DNA of 64,000 nucleotides, taken from NCBI GenBank assembly GCA_973895155.1, contig OZ316892.1, positions 15,624,001-15,688,000 of the forward strand. The letters run 5' to 3'. Shown here in pieces: positions 11,466-22,380 of the stretch (positions are counted from its first letter, which is position 1; every line of letters begins with the position of its first letter). The position numbers and the translations under genes were made by a program. Origin of the DNA: Marsupella aquatica (taxonomy: Eukaryota > Marchantiophyta). The notes beneath the pieces are model-generated. The model did not search any database and was not told where the DNA came from. It worked only from the letters and a program-made list of their open reading frames with translations.

Positions 11466-13215
11466 TCACTCATTAACCGCCGTACCGGCGGTGTCACATA
11501 GCTCCCTGCTTAATTGTGAAGCGTCCTCGCAAACATCACTCTCGGCGTCGTCATCTTGATGGTGGTACTTTTTTACACGATCGTAGCTGATTCGCGTGGG
11601 GAGTAAATCGCTGGCATAAGTCGCAAGCTCCAAAGATCCGTTACGGTAGATCTGATTGACAAGGAAGGGCCCTAACCACCGGGTATGAAGCTTCCCTGGA
11701 AACTGCATGTACCTACTGTCATACAGAAGGACTAGATCACCTGCCACGACGTCGACCCTCCATAGTCCTTTGTCGTGCTGCTTCTTCGAAGTTGCCTGTA
11801 TCTTCACGGCGTGTCGAGCTGCTAGTAGCCGTGCTTCTTCTAGGGCTTCAATCTGATAAGCTCGGTCTGACGAACTTTCAGGTTCGGGTAAGCGATCCCG
11901 AATGTTGACTCGTGGAGTGTGTACTTCAAACTCGACGGGCACCAACGAATGTTGGCCGAACACAAGAAAGTACGGGCTGTGACTCGTAGTAATTTTGTAA
12001 GCGAGATTATACGAGTACACCGCTGAGTACAACTTATCATCCCAATCCGTTTTGTGCGCCGCTACCGTCTTGTTGAGGATTTTCCCAATGATACCATTGG
12101 CTCTCTCTATCATCCCGTTGGCCTTAGGATGATACGGGGTAGTCTTGCGGTGCTTGACTAGGTAACGCTTCGTAAGCTGGGCTATGGTGTCATTGAGGAA
12201 GTGGGTCCCACGGTCCCTTACCAATTCTAAGGGCGGGCCGAATCGGGTGAAAATCTGTTCGTATAAGAATCTGGCACTGGTTGCAGCGTCGTCCTTTACC
12301 GTAGCCCACGCTTTGACCCACTTGGTGGAGTAATCAATAGCTAGTAGGATGTACCTGCATCTTCGCCTTCGGGTAACGGGAGTAAACGGCCCGATATAAT
12401 CAATTCCCCATTTTTTGAATGGTGCCAATGGAAGCACAGATGTGAGCGGGTGATGATGAGCCCGTCTCGGGGCCCCAGCCCGCTGACACAGGTCACAGCC
12501 CTTAATGAAGCGCTGTACATCCCGATGCAACGTCGGCCACCAATACCCCGAGTCCAGAATCTTTCGGGCTGTCGTGACCGCCGCGAAATGGCCTCCAGCT
12601 TCTTCTTCATGCAAGGCCCGCATCACGATAAGCGTCTCCTTATACTCCAAGCAGCGTCGTAACTTCCCATTAACTCCTTCCTTATGTAGGTGACCCTGTA
12701 CCATGACATAAGGCCCGGCTTTCCGTAGAAACACAGCGGCGGCTTCCTGATTGATGCCGTCAGGGATGCGGCCTGTCAAGAGGAAGGTGATAATTGAGCC
12801 GTACCACGTTGGCGTCCCCACCCCTACGTGGAACAACTCCTCATCCGGAAAAATATCATCAATTGGCTGATCAACTGGTACGCCGTCCAGCCTTGAAAAG
12901 AAGTCGGCATTGAGGTGTGCCTTTCCGGGCCGAACCCGAACTTCGTAGTTAAATTCCTGGAGAAGTAGCACCCACCGGGCTATCCGTCCCGTCACGTCCG
13001 CTTTGTTGACCATGTACTTCAGGCTATCATGATCTGTGTGGAATATGACCTTGTAGCCTAGCAGATAGTGTCGAAACTTTTTACACGAGTAGATTATTCC
13101 CAGAGCTTCTCGATCAGTGGGGGAATAATTCTTTTTGGCTGTGAATAATTGACGGCTAGTGAAGTAGATGGGGTGGTCGCGTCCGTTCTCATCAAGCTGA
13201 CTGAGCACGGATCCA
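11466..13215 (-). CDS. pol: RNase H and integrase part of gag-pol
   Basis: The open frame is 580 codons. The first 120 residues are RNase H-like (Ty3 type), including HTDHDSLKYMV and FFSRLDG. Integrase follows. Its zinc-binding HHCC module is seen in GGHFAAV ... CDLCQRAG. The catalytic triad D, D, E is in GIDYIGP, VRDRGTHF and MIERANG. A GPY/F-like C-terminal module contains FPGKLHTRWLGPF. No chromodomain follows. The frame ends at 11466, 33 bases inside the 3' LTR. It is joined to the RT part by a 1-base frameshift near 13210, so it is not expressed as a single polyprotein in this copy. Confidence 0.92.
11499..11511 (-). other. Polypurine-tract candidate
   Basis: Immediately inside the 3' LTR the minus strand reads AGCAGGGAGCTA, a modest purine run at the position expected for plus-strand priming. 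It overlaps the end of the integrase frame. The second gypsy family has a stronger tract at the same relative place. Confidence 0.55.
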
Positions 13216-14140
13216 ATATAGAACCTGACACATCGACATACACGTGGAACTCCTTATTCCAGTCCAAAGTAACCATGATAGGTGCGGTGGTGAGTCTTTT
13301 ACGGAGTTCTTCGAAAGCAATCCGTCTCCTGGGTGTCTCCTCGATCACCGCATCCTTTTTCATCATCTCAGTCAAGGGCAACGCTATTTTAGCAAAGTCT
13401 TTAATAAACCGACGGTAATACCCTACACAGCCCAAGAAGGATCGTACCGCTTTTTGATCTACGAGAAACACCACCGCCATCCAGGCCGCGACCTTCTCTT
13501 GGTCCACCTGGATACCCCGTTTGGACACACGATGCCCGAGTAATACTCCCTCCTCTACCCCGAAAAAACATTTAGCGGGATGTAGTTTGAGGTTAACCTC
13601 TCGGCATCATTGCAATGTTCATCTTAGGTGTTCGGGGTGCATGGCAACGGTTCCAAAGATGGCAAAGTCATCGATAAATATCTCCAGAAATTCCCGTAGG
13701 AAATCGTGGAAGATATTCATCATAAGGCGCTGAAACATGGCCGGGGCGTTACACAGACCGAAAGGCATCCTCCGAAATGCGAAAGTCCCCCACTCCGTAG
13801 TGAAAGTTGTTTTGAGCTGATCCGTGAGGCGAATCCAGATTTGGTTATAACCTGAATACCCGTCAAGAAATGTATAGATTTTATTTCGGGCTACCATATC
13901 TAGAACCATATCCGTGAATGGTAATGGGTAATGGTCTTTTCGGGTTGCGTCGTTCAGCTTACGGTAGTCCTGACAAATATGAATCTTAGGTTTTCCATCC
14001 GTACCTCCCTTCTTTGGTACAATGACAATGGGAGAGACCCAGTCGCTGGCCATTACCGGGTAGATGATATCGGCGGCGAGGAGACGATCAATTTCCTCCT
14101 TCACTAAGATGGAGTACCTCGGGTTCATGCGACGTTGTCG
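13216..14140 (-). pseudogene. pol: Reverse transcriptase part of gag-pol, interrupted
   Basis: Motifs include VPKKGGTDGKPKIHICQDYR, MPFGLCNAPAMFQRLM and the catalytic FIDDF (the YxDD position). After the break come LGHRVSKRGIQVD and FLGCVGYYRRFI, typical of Ty3/gypsy RT thumb and connection. In-frame TGA codons just after the FIDD block (near 13610-13619) sit where CGA would restore arginine. The frame is otherwise kept, which suggests point decay rather than rearrangement. The frameshift to the RNase H frame is near 13210. Confidence 0.9.
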
Positions 14141-16588
14141 CTACCGTACCGCATGGGCTCCTAGGTTCAGATCGATCGTGTGTTCTCCCAACTCGGGGGA
14201 GACGCCTGTTAAATCATGATGACTCCATGCAAACACATCTTCATATTCCTTGAGCAAAGCTTGGATGGATTTTTCAGCCTCCCCTGTCAGAGCGTGGCCC
14301 AGGTTAAAAGATTTGTCCATCCCAATGGTGTACTTCCGGTAGTGCTCCTTCCTGATGACTTCAACCTGGTTTCGCAGGCTCGGGTCCAGGCTCGCATCAA
14401 GCTCAGCTAACCGAACTCCTCCGTACATGGGTGGAACCGGGATTGGTCTCGGGATTGGAGTTTCTTCCTCCAATTGCGGAATGGACGGATCCCATGAGAC
14501 TCGTTTCTTATGTCTCGGTCTCGAGTTTTCGGCCTCGGGCGGTTGTTGGGCTGGTTTGTGGTCACGAGGCTCTGCAACGGTAGAAGCAGCCTCGGCTCCC
14601 TGCTTAGCTGGAGCCATGTCCTCTGTCTCGACGAGTTGTTCGTGTGTTTCCTCATCCCCGGCAGTAGATGTGCTTGGGGTGGACTCAATGGCAGCCCTTG
14701 GGTAGTTTAGGAGATGTGTTTTGCGGGTTGCTTCAACTTCAAAGACATCTTCCTCGGACAGGGACGAGATGAGTTCAATCATATTGAGTTCCTCTTCCTC
14801 CGAGGTCTCCGAATCATATTCCTCGGGTCCTTGTGGGGTTTCTCCCTGATAATTGTCCATTGCCCATGATACCCGTACGGTGGGTTCCCCGAACCGTAGC
14901 TCCTTCTTTCCCCAATCCGTGACTACGCGGCCACCATACAGCCACGGCCTGCCCAGAAGAACCGGGTAAGAGGAGGGACGAACCGGCCTCATGACTAGGA
15001 AGTTGAGATAGAACTCCACCCCTCCCACCAGGGTGAGCACTCGTGTGAGCGTGCCTAATGGGAGGACCCTTGCCCCGTTTGCTAATCTGATGGCTCGGGC
15101 TGTGGGTTCATACGTGAGGTATCCTAACTTGACTGACGTTTCTTCAGTCATGATGTTGACTCCCGCTCCTCCGTCTACAAGAACCATCTTGGTGGTACAA
15201 TTATTAATTTCGATCGAGATGTCCGGCGCTCCAAGGTCCTCACATATCATGTTGCAGTCCGCGATCCCAACTCGGGGTAGTCTCCTCCTCCGGCAACCCA
15301 TGAGCAACTCCCTTAGTTGCCGTCTGTACTGTGGGTTGTTCAGCAGCAGTTGCCCCACCGTCGCTGTAACCGGGCAACTCTTCACGTCTTCCTTAATATC
15401 ATAGTTCTCCTTTTTATCCTCTTTCGGCTGCAGCTTGGCTTCCTCTTGCTTTTCTTGCTCTTCTTGCTCCTGGCGCCGGGCGGTCTCGGCTGCTTTGATG
15501 TCCTTATCGATTGCCTTCTGGTATTCCCGAGCTTTGTAAGCCTCCAACTGTTTCTTTACCAGTTCTTCGATGCGGGGGTAGAATAGCTTTGGGTCGTCCC
15601 GTCGGTAGTCATCGTCCTTTTCTGGGGGTATATCTATCGCTGGCTGCACCGGAGTAGTATCTTGCTTTTTCCTTCGTTTCTCCTCCGTCTTCTCTTCCTT
15701 CCGTTTGGCCCTTGTCGACACTCGGTAGCACTCGGCCTCATCCAATGGATCAGGGTGCTCTGCTACGTCCACCAAATTCACCCACTCGGTGTTGTCATCT
15801 TGCCATTCTACAGCAATCATTTGGACGACTGCATCGCTCGTGGCCGGTCCAGCCTGGGCCGGTCTAGCTACGCTCGTTCGAGCAGCGATTACCAACGGAC
15901 AGTTGGCTGTGGAATGAGCCTCCGTTTTGCAGACTTGACATAGTGGGGTGCCTCGGCCATCTCCCTGATGTCTTGGTTTGGTGCATTCCCTCGCAAAGTG
16001 TCTTGGCTTTTCACAGTTATAACAAACCGGGGATCGCCAAATCCCTGGCTTAGGAGGGATGCTCGGGTTACTGATAACCTGGAAACTCCGGCCATTGTTT
16101 GGGTAGGGGTACGCAGTTCTACCCGCTAAATTACGCGGACCTACCATTGAAATCTGGTACACGGAATCAGGAGGGTCCTCAAAGAAATACTCCGTGGACT
16201 CCGATTCGGGACCCGGGTTGTCAACATCATCCAGCTCTACTTGGTGAACTCGGTTCTTCCACCTTGGGCATTCCTGCACCACATGGCCGGATTGGAAGCA
16301 CTTTGAACACCACGCATGGGCTTGAATCTCAGATGGCTTCTTCTTCTCCACCGGCTTTTCAGCAAGATGTACTGACAGTGCTTTGAGTCGATCCGTGATT
16401 TTGTTCAGCTTGTCTGCTTCGGCAGCCTTTGGATCTGGTATCGTTCTTCGCGCCCGGGGTTTGATCTTCCCCTCCTTCTTCACTCGTCTCTTCTTCTTTT
16501 TGCTCCGGGTTTCGCTCTCCGAGTCACTTCCTGATGAACTGGAGGTAGAGGATCCGGTGCTTGAAGCTGAATCCAAACTGGATTCCGT
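14141..16588 (-). pseudogene. Nucleocapsid zinc knuckles and aspartic protease part of gag-pol
   Basis: Same frame as gag, beginning after its TAG. It holds three CX2CX4HX4C zinc knuckles (CSKCFQSGHVVQEC, CYNCEKPRHFAREC, CQVCKTEAHSTANC). A charged, coiled region follows, then a retropepsin-like domain with VDGGAGVNIM in place of the usual DTGA/DSGA and LLGRPWLYGG downstream. The end, HTIDLNLGAHAVR, is the usual lead-in to RT. A TAG at 14141-14143 separates it from RT in the same frame. Three zinc knuckles is more than most plant gypsy elements have. Confidence 0.85.
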
Positions 16589-17473
16589 CTACGAGCTGGA
16601 TGAGGTCGAACGATGTTTCTTCTTCTTCTTGCGTTTCTTCTTCCTCTCATCGTCCGATTCGGAGTTAATGTCACTGAAGGTCTCATACTTACCCTTCTTG
16701 CGGCGTGCTCGTTGGCTCTGCCGGGAGTTATAGGTGGACTCCCGGTAAGTTTCGGCGCACGCTATGGCCGCCTGCATTGAAATTGGATTATTCTGGCATA
16801 CCCAGAATTGCATATTCGTGGGCAAACCATGAAGGAACCATGTAAGCTGGAGCGCGTCTCCCGGCCTGGGCCGGATCTTGGCCGCAAGTTTATGAAACTT
16901 CTGAATGAACTTCCGCAGGGACTCCTTTCCCATGCGAAGCTGGCCAATCTTTAATAGAGAATGTTGTTCTGATCCAATGGCACAAAACTCCTGCAGCAAT
17001 GCAGCTTGGAATTGTGCCCATGTAGTCCCGGGTGGCAACGTGTTGTACCATGGACGAGCTTCTCCCCGCATCACTCCCGGGAGGACGGTTAGTTTAATAG
17101 CGTCTTCCCCATTAGCTTTAGCAGTGGCTTCAAACTCATCCAACCATTCATCTGGATCATCCCCATGATGCCCCTTGAAAGGTCGATAATGAAATAGCGA
17201 TCGTTGCGATATTTGTGGAGGAGCTTGAGCAGCGCGGGCCATCGGTGGAGCGGCTGCCATAGGTGGTGGTGGAGGTGGCGGTGGTGGTGGTGGTGGCGGA
17301 GGAACCGCAACAGGACCGGTCGAACCGGACCCCGAAGGTCCTGGGGGTATGTTCATACGTCGGGGCGATTGCGAGTCCTTCGAGCCCGAAGAATCAGAAC
17401 TTGTCGTGGTTGCACTTTCTCGTTCGCTGGTCAATCTCCTCAAGTAAGCTGCTTGAGAACGAGTGACGGGCAT
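16589..17473 (-). CDS. gag: Gag capsid region
   Basis: A 294-residue frame from ATG 17473. It starts MPVTRSQAAYLRRL and has a run of prolines encoded by a GGT/GGC microsatellite (about 17263-17302). A Retrotrans_gag-type capsid domain follows, with the characteristic DEWLDEFEATAKANG, ARPWYNTLPPGTTWAQFQ and LRKFIQKFHKLAAKI. It ends in a basic and serine-rich tail. An in-frame TAG (16589-16591) separates it from the zinc knuckles. Either programmed readthrough or a CAG-to-TAG lesion could explain this; other TAGs in the element favour decay. Confidence 0.9.
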   Translation of the reverse strand: MPVTRSQAAYLRRLTSERESATTTSSDSSGSKDSQSPRRMNIPPGPSGSGSTGPVAVPPPPPPPPPPPPPPMAAAPPMARAAQAPPQISQRSLFHYRPFKGHHGDDPDEWLDEFEATAKANGEDAIKLTVLPGVMRGEARPWYNTLPPGTTWAQFQAALLQEFCAIGSEQHSLLKIGQLRMGKESLRKFIQKFHKLAAKIRPRPGDALQLTWFLHGLPTNMQFWVCQNNPISMQAAIACAETYRESTYNSRQSQRARRKKGKYETFSDINSESDDERKKKRKKKKKHRSTSSSS

Positions 17474-17566
17474 TTACTCATATAAATGCGATGGTTAGTA
17501 CTACGTCCTGAAGTATCCTGCCTAGGTGAATACGCACATGTCTCCCCTCTACGATATGCAGAGTGG

Positions 17567-17584
17567 CCCCTCCATCTAGCGCCA
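17567..17584 (-). other. Primer-binding-site candidate
   Basis: Twelve bases inside the 5' LTR the minus strand reads TGGCGCTAGATGGAGGGG. The leading TGG is what pairs with the CCA end of a tRNA, and the position is right. Which tRNA it matches was not tested. Confidence 0.6.
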
Positions 17585-18493
17585 AAACAAAGGCTATGTC
17601 ACGTCGTCGGCTTCGGCCTTAACTCAGACTTCAGCTTAGATGGGCACATCCCTCGTAAATCTGAGGGTTCGGGCAGGAAGGGAAGCACGTAATGCACCTT
17701 ATTCTCGTAAACTAGCGCTAAGTGCGCATACTGCTAAATACGGACACCTCCTAGGTATGGTTTGTGTTCCGCCGCCGGAACGTACCTTAGTTGATAGCAG
17801 GATCGACCCCGGCTTAAGGGCTTCTAAGCCTTCGTTCTATCCGCCTTCCATCCGGATTCGATGATACAGGTCCTCAACCCGTGCTTGCAACCACTTACCC
17901 GCAGGCTGCACCCTGTGCACGTCTCGGGTAGTGCGTTCGGCCTGGCGCTGCCACCCATATACGACAAACCCACACACATACACGCGCACATGCATACAAT
18001 CTCGATTTACATGAAGGAAAATGATGGGAAAGGATTTTACTACAAAGGGAACATATGCGTACACTTAGTTGACCCGACAGCCCCGGAATGAACAGGTTCA
18101 AGGCCGAGGGTGCACACTACAACGGAGCCCGGCTCCGCACTCGCCCGGCGAGCTTAGTCCTACCCCCCCCCTTGGTACTCTTTCATTCCCAGAGGTCGGG
18201 ACTCCCCGCACATACCGCGGATGTCCAACTCTAAAACTAAAACCCCCCCCCTTGCCTCTACCGAGGGGTGCACTAAATACTAAGGGCCGAGGGACGGGGT
18301 GTCCTCTCGCCGAAGATTCGCTGACTAAGGTCCTAACTAAGCTAACAGTCAGGCCGAAAACGGCTGTGTCTTATTAGAAGATCCTAATCTACGCAGGCTG
18401 GACAGCATGGCAGCGCTGCTGTGCCTAAGGCAGGTGCCTGTCCCAAGAGCCTGACTAAGCTAGTCCTAATCCTAATCTATTCCTACTCCGCCG

Positions 18494-21123
18494 CTAATGC
18501 CTGGCACGCTTGCCAGAGCCGCCTGAATGGGAGCGGCCATCCCGCTGCCTTCGAAGCCTGTCATTGTCCGCCTTGAGGAGCTGGACCTGGTCCAGCAGAG
18601 ATTCATTCTCTCGCCTCGCCGCGTCCGTCTCCTCTGCTGCCTCCTGACATGCCTCTTCCAGCTGCTGGGCGTCGCTCGTCAGTTTACCCGCCAGCTGGTC
18701 CTGCTTCTCGGCCTCGGTTTGGAGCCGCGCCACCTCCGCCTGCAGCGTGGCTATCTCCACCGTGTCCCGCTGGACCCGTTCCTCGGCCTCCTCCAGGTCT
18801 TTCTGCCAGGTGACAGTTTGATTCTTCAAACTGTCAATCTGGTTCCGGAGTCGTGTAATCTCGGCCTCGTTCCCAGCTTTGGCCTGTTCGGCTAGGGCGG
18901 TAAGAGCGTGCGCCTTTGCTAACAACTCATCGGCGGTTGCAACCTTGGGTCGTAGTTGCCGAAGCTCAGCCTCTTGAGCTGCAAGTTCATTCTTTAGGTA
19001 CACGGACTCCACCCGGTACCGCTCTATCCTCTAAAGGGCCTCTGACTGGGCCCGACCTGCCTTTACTACGGCAACCAACTCTTGATTGAAGAAACAGGCT
19101 ACCTTCCGGGCCATGAACTCCCCGGTATCCCGGGCAATTTGATGAGAGAATCTCCCAGAAGCCCGTTCAGAAATGTACCCGGTACGAAGAGTTCCGGGTG
19201 GTCCAGGTTGTGCCTCTCCGGAGTTGGGCACGGGCAGACGTCAACACGCGCGGGGGCCGGGGCAGTGACGTCCAGCCCTGGGGACGTAACGTTGGAAGGG
19301 GCTGGAGCGTCCTCTTGTAGCAATGTCCGGTTCTCCGAAATAGCCACCGGTGGGTCTTTGGGAGAACCGGGCTCGGGTAAGACCTCCGCCGTACCGACTT
19401 CTGTACTTAGCCCGGCTTGTTGGGTCGCATCAACGGTTGCGACAACCGACCCATCCGGTACCTCCTCGGTTACGACTACAGCTACTTGTGGAGGTGGGGT
19501 GGGTGAAGCTGGCGTGTCCGCTGGACTTCGGGCCTCAGGTTGGGGCCGTCTCTCCAAGGCTGGGAAAACCCACCTAGCTGGGACCAGCTTTGTAATGTTG
19601 ACACGGGGAAGGGTTCGTCGATCAAACCGAGCGTACCACTCAAGAATCATCTCGATGTGGCTAGCGAAATACGCCTTCCCGCCAATGTACAGCGTCTTCC
19701 TTCGCCGCTCCATCTCTTCATGGAATTTCTTAGCGAAGTACTACGCCCACCTCCTAGGTTGATAGTTCTCGACCTGGATAACCTGGGCGGCGGAGATCTC
19801 TCCCCGAGGTTCCATCATGTGGAGGGCGTACCTCTGGAACTCCATTCGCTCAGCTATCTCCGGGATGAGACAGGTCCTCATCACGAACCCATTGTCCACT
19901 GCTCCCTCTGAGGGAAAGCTTGAAGATTGGTACTTGGCTCCCTTGCCCCCGGGAGCCCGTGATTCGACTCGATGGTCACCTTCGGGTAACCCAAAGATCA
20001 TCCTGAGCCGTTCTTCCGTGAGGGACATACTCCTTCCCCGCAACCGAGTATGTTGACGCACGTCATCATAATTCCTGACGAACTCCGTCATGTCCTCCCC
20101 GTAGTACCTGCAAGTGTTCTAGGGGAGGGAGGCGAGGTGCTCGAATCCCTGAGTCTTCAGGTACACCGCATGCTTGGGATGGAGGATGTTTTTGTGAACA
20201 TTTTCCCCCATGTGGTGCATCGTCACCTTGGCTACGGCTACCATGGCCAACGGTAACCCGGATGCAGTGGCGGATTCCTTCCTCTTCTTCCCCCGTGACT
20301 GGCTCGAGGAAGGTGACACCTCCCCATCCTCCCGATCGGGCCTGGGTAGTGCCATTGCCGTTAGTAACGGGCCCGGGTCGGCCACGGTCACCATGTTGTC
20401 TGCCGGGGCCGCTTCTGGGGTCAGAGCAGGGGGTGGGGACGATATAGTGTCGGCCCCCTGAGCGCTTGTTCCTCTGGGCCGCCTGGTCAAGGGTGGGGTA
20501 GCCTCGTCGTCATCGCTAAGATCCACAGCGTTGATGACGGAGCGTACTTGTGCTGGCTAGGCGATCGGTGGTGGGGTTTGGCTAGGCTGCGGCTGAGGCT
20601 GAAGCTGAAGCTGAGCCTGAGGTTGTATGGGTACGGGTACGGCTGAGTTGGTCATGTTGGTTGATGGCCGAGTTCCCCTGAAGCTCTGTAGGTGCTGGTA
20701 GAAGTTCTCCGAAGCGAGTGCAGACGACCTTGTCGAACAGGTAGTGCTGGACTCGCTGTTGATGATAGCCCAAACCTGAGCAGGGATGTGGTCGAAGTGA
20801 TGTCGTTGCAAGTCGATCGTACCCGGGATATTGAAGACCTCGTCCAGAAGCCGAAGCAATGCTTCCCAGAACCCGATATATTTGTCTCCTTTGAAGAAGT
20901 ACCCAGATACCTCTACTGGTTGGTAAAGCTCGCTCTAAGACGGGTAGTCAAAGTTAAGGATATAGTGGTGTCGTCCTGCTAGGCGGATGGCTCTCTCGTA
21001 CTCGCGTTCGATTTCGTATCGGCGCGGGTTGGCGTGTTTCAATGAGTCAGCCAAGTGCCTTCCGGTAGATAGGAACTGCGTCCAGAATTGAATGGCGGAG
21101 CTGGAGAGGATCGTGTGCGACAT
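18494..21123 (-). pseudogene. LTR-encoded ORF (copy in LTR2)
   Basis: Same protein as in LTR1. Across the region where LTR1 has lost a base, this copy stays open, joining the Pro-rich linker to the central domain (SRGKKRKESATASG then HPKHAVYL). This shows that the two LTR1 frames were once one. It has its own lesions: TAG near 20938, near 20557 and at 20119 where LTR1 has CAG, CAG and TGG; TAG at 19741 where LTR1 has TCG; a 1-base loss near 19148; and the TAG at 19031 shared with LTR1. The coiled-coil C-terminus (18494-19012) is intact and nearly identical to LTR1. Confidence 0.8.
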
Positions 21124-21222
21124 TCAGAGGAGATAGTAGTGGCGACTTAGAGCGAACGAGAGAGCTGGGGTCGAAGCTGGCGCGTGGACTGATGGACTGG
21201 TGCACTACAAAGGGTTGGCTCC

Positions 21223-21231
21223 CCTTTTATA
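21223..21231 (-). promoter_or_regulatory. TATA box of LTR2 (element promoter)
   Basis: TATAAAAGG on the minus strand, at the same distance from the LTR ORF start as in LTR1. As the 5' LTR copy it would drive the genomic transcript, so the LTR ORF would be the first coding sequence on that RNA. Confidence 0.75.
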
Positions 21232-21590
21232 CCTTGAGGGCTTGTCGATCCCCCGACGTCTCCTCGACGCCCATAGGCTGAACCGCTCACGCTTGTGGTG
21301 TATCGGCCACTCCGCCGGTCTGAGTCAGCGCGTGTGAGTGGCCGCTTCCTTAAGTTCGTTATACGGACCCGAGGGAGGGGCCCCTCCACGCTCGTAACCT
21401 GGGTGTGCGAATAGTGACCCGCCGCCAGTCCGAACCTGAATTCCCCCTTATTGCCTAATGATGTCCTACCCATAATGATTACCTAAATACTGTCGTTATG
21501 CTAATAATAGCGGCCTAAGACACTCCTAACGCGCGTACTAAGCGCAGTTAGATCGAATCACTCATTAACCGCCGTACTGGCGGCGTCACA

Positions 21591-21595
21591 CTACA
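21591..21595. repeat. Target-site duplication CTACA (right)
   Basis: Perfect match to 7489-7493, directly after the CA end of LTR2. Confidence 0.95.
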
Positions 21596-21744
21596 TTAAC
21601 ACTTAGCTCCAGCATTGCTGACTCCAACGCCAAGCTCCCTTATGGTTCAGGCCTGGATAGGCCATCAGGGGAGGACTTAGCATGGGGAGACTTGTGGGCA
21701 ATGAGACGTGGCACTAGCGAAGGCAACGAGCCAAGCTGGTGACA

Positions 21745-22036
21745 CACACTAAGGACTTAGGCTAGCTAAGAGCTGGTTGGGTCAAGGGGAAAAGGGGTTG
21801 GGCTCAAGGTTGACTGTCCGGACCCCCGGGAGGACTTTGAGTTATGAGGGCTTGAGTGTGAGCTCCTCTTAGGCCCAAGGCCAATGGAGTTGACGCCATG
21901 GGCAACGGACGCTTGGGGCGTGAGTTATGGCCCGATCCAGGCTTGGCCGATCAGGGATCCTGAGAGCCTAGGCATGAGCACCGGGTTGGCCCGATCACAA
22001 CTCCGCTTGCGGACGTCTAACGAGAAAGTTATGGGC
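21745..22036 (+). repeat. Dispersed LTR-like repeat R, copy 2
   Basis: Inverted relative to copy 1 at 1632-1953. It ends at GTTATGGGC and the next base begins chromovirus integrase-like coding sequence, so this is a junction between two old elements. Confidence 0.7.
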
Positions 22037-22380
22037 GTTGCCAGTTTTGGTGGTGTTGGAAACACCCAAGGAAATGGGTGTGGGCAAAAGCTACCATGTT
22101 AGCCGGCTCAAGAAGTTTGTCAAAGATGATGATCCCAACCGGGATCAGGTCTTGCATCCGGACGCCATGCTGGTGGAGGACGCGGAGGAGTTTGAAGTGG
22201 AGGCAATTCTGGACCACAGTTACAAACGCAAGTTGGGAAGGCAAATCTGAGAGTATTTGGTGAAGTGGGTTGGCTATGATCAGGCCAAGAGTACTTGGGA
22301 ACCTGAAGATAATTTGGGTAATGCCTCAGAGATCCTTGGAAGTTATCGTAAGCAAAGCAGCCTACCGCCATTGTGAACTG
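22037..22380 (+). pseudogene. Chromovirus integrase C-terminus and chromodomain, remnant
   Basis: The frame encodes YHVSRLKKFVKDDDPN, the usual end of gypsy integrase. It continues into EAILDHSYKRKLGRQI, a TGA, and YLVKWVGYDQAKSTWEPEDN. The last block is a chromodomain with its aromatic and WEP motifs. Only this 3' tail of pol survives. Downstream, a purine-rich run at about 22553-22585 (AAAGGGGAG ... AAGGGGAGG) is a plausible polypurine tract, with an LTR remnant after it. Confidence 0.85.

Larger units (their letters stand above)
7494..11498 (-). repeat. 3' LTR of the gypsy element (LTR1)
   Basis: This 4005-bp copy aligns end to end with 17597-21590; by eye there are a few differences per hundred bases. 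It begins TGTCACGTCG and ends GGCGGTGTCACA on the plus strand. It carries four GGTACG units near 10526-10551 where the partner has two. It contains a TATA box at 11131-11139 and the decayed LTR ORF at 8390-11031. Confidence 0.95.
7494..21590 (-). mobile_element. Complete Ty3/gypsy LTR retrotransposon with ORF-bearing LTRs
   Basis: The element is 14,097 bp, bounded by TGTCACG and GTCACA, and flanked by CTACA duplications. LTRs are 7494-11498 and 17597-21590; the internal region is 6.1 kb. It is transcribed on the minus strand: the right LTR is 5', followed by a primer-binding-site candidate, gag, protease, RT, RNase H and integrase. Integrase follows RNase H, and no chromodomain is seen, so it is a non-chromovirus gypsy element. 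The LTRs are unusually long (about 4 kb) and carry a long protein-coding frame. Gag-pol holds several stops and one frameshift, so this copy is not autonomous. Its GC content is visibly higher than the surroundings. Confidence 0.95.
17597..21590 (-). repeat. 5' LTR of the gypsy element (LTR2)
   Basis: A 3994-bp partner of LTR1, with TG and CA ends and the same internal landmarks. Differences from LTR1 include loss of two GGTACG units and several C-to-T type changes that create stops in the LTR ORF. Confidence 0.95.

Noticed and set aside
7494-11498. Tandem or segmental duplication instead of LTRs
   Set aside because: Perfect 5-bp target duplications, TG/CA ends, a primer-binding-site candidate and gag-pol between the copies fit LTRs; the solo copy with its own TSD confirms it.
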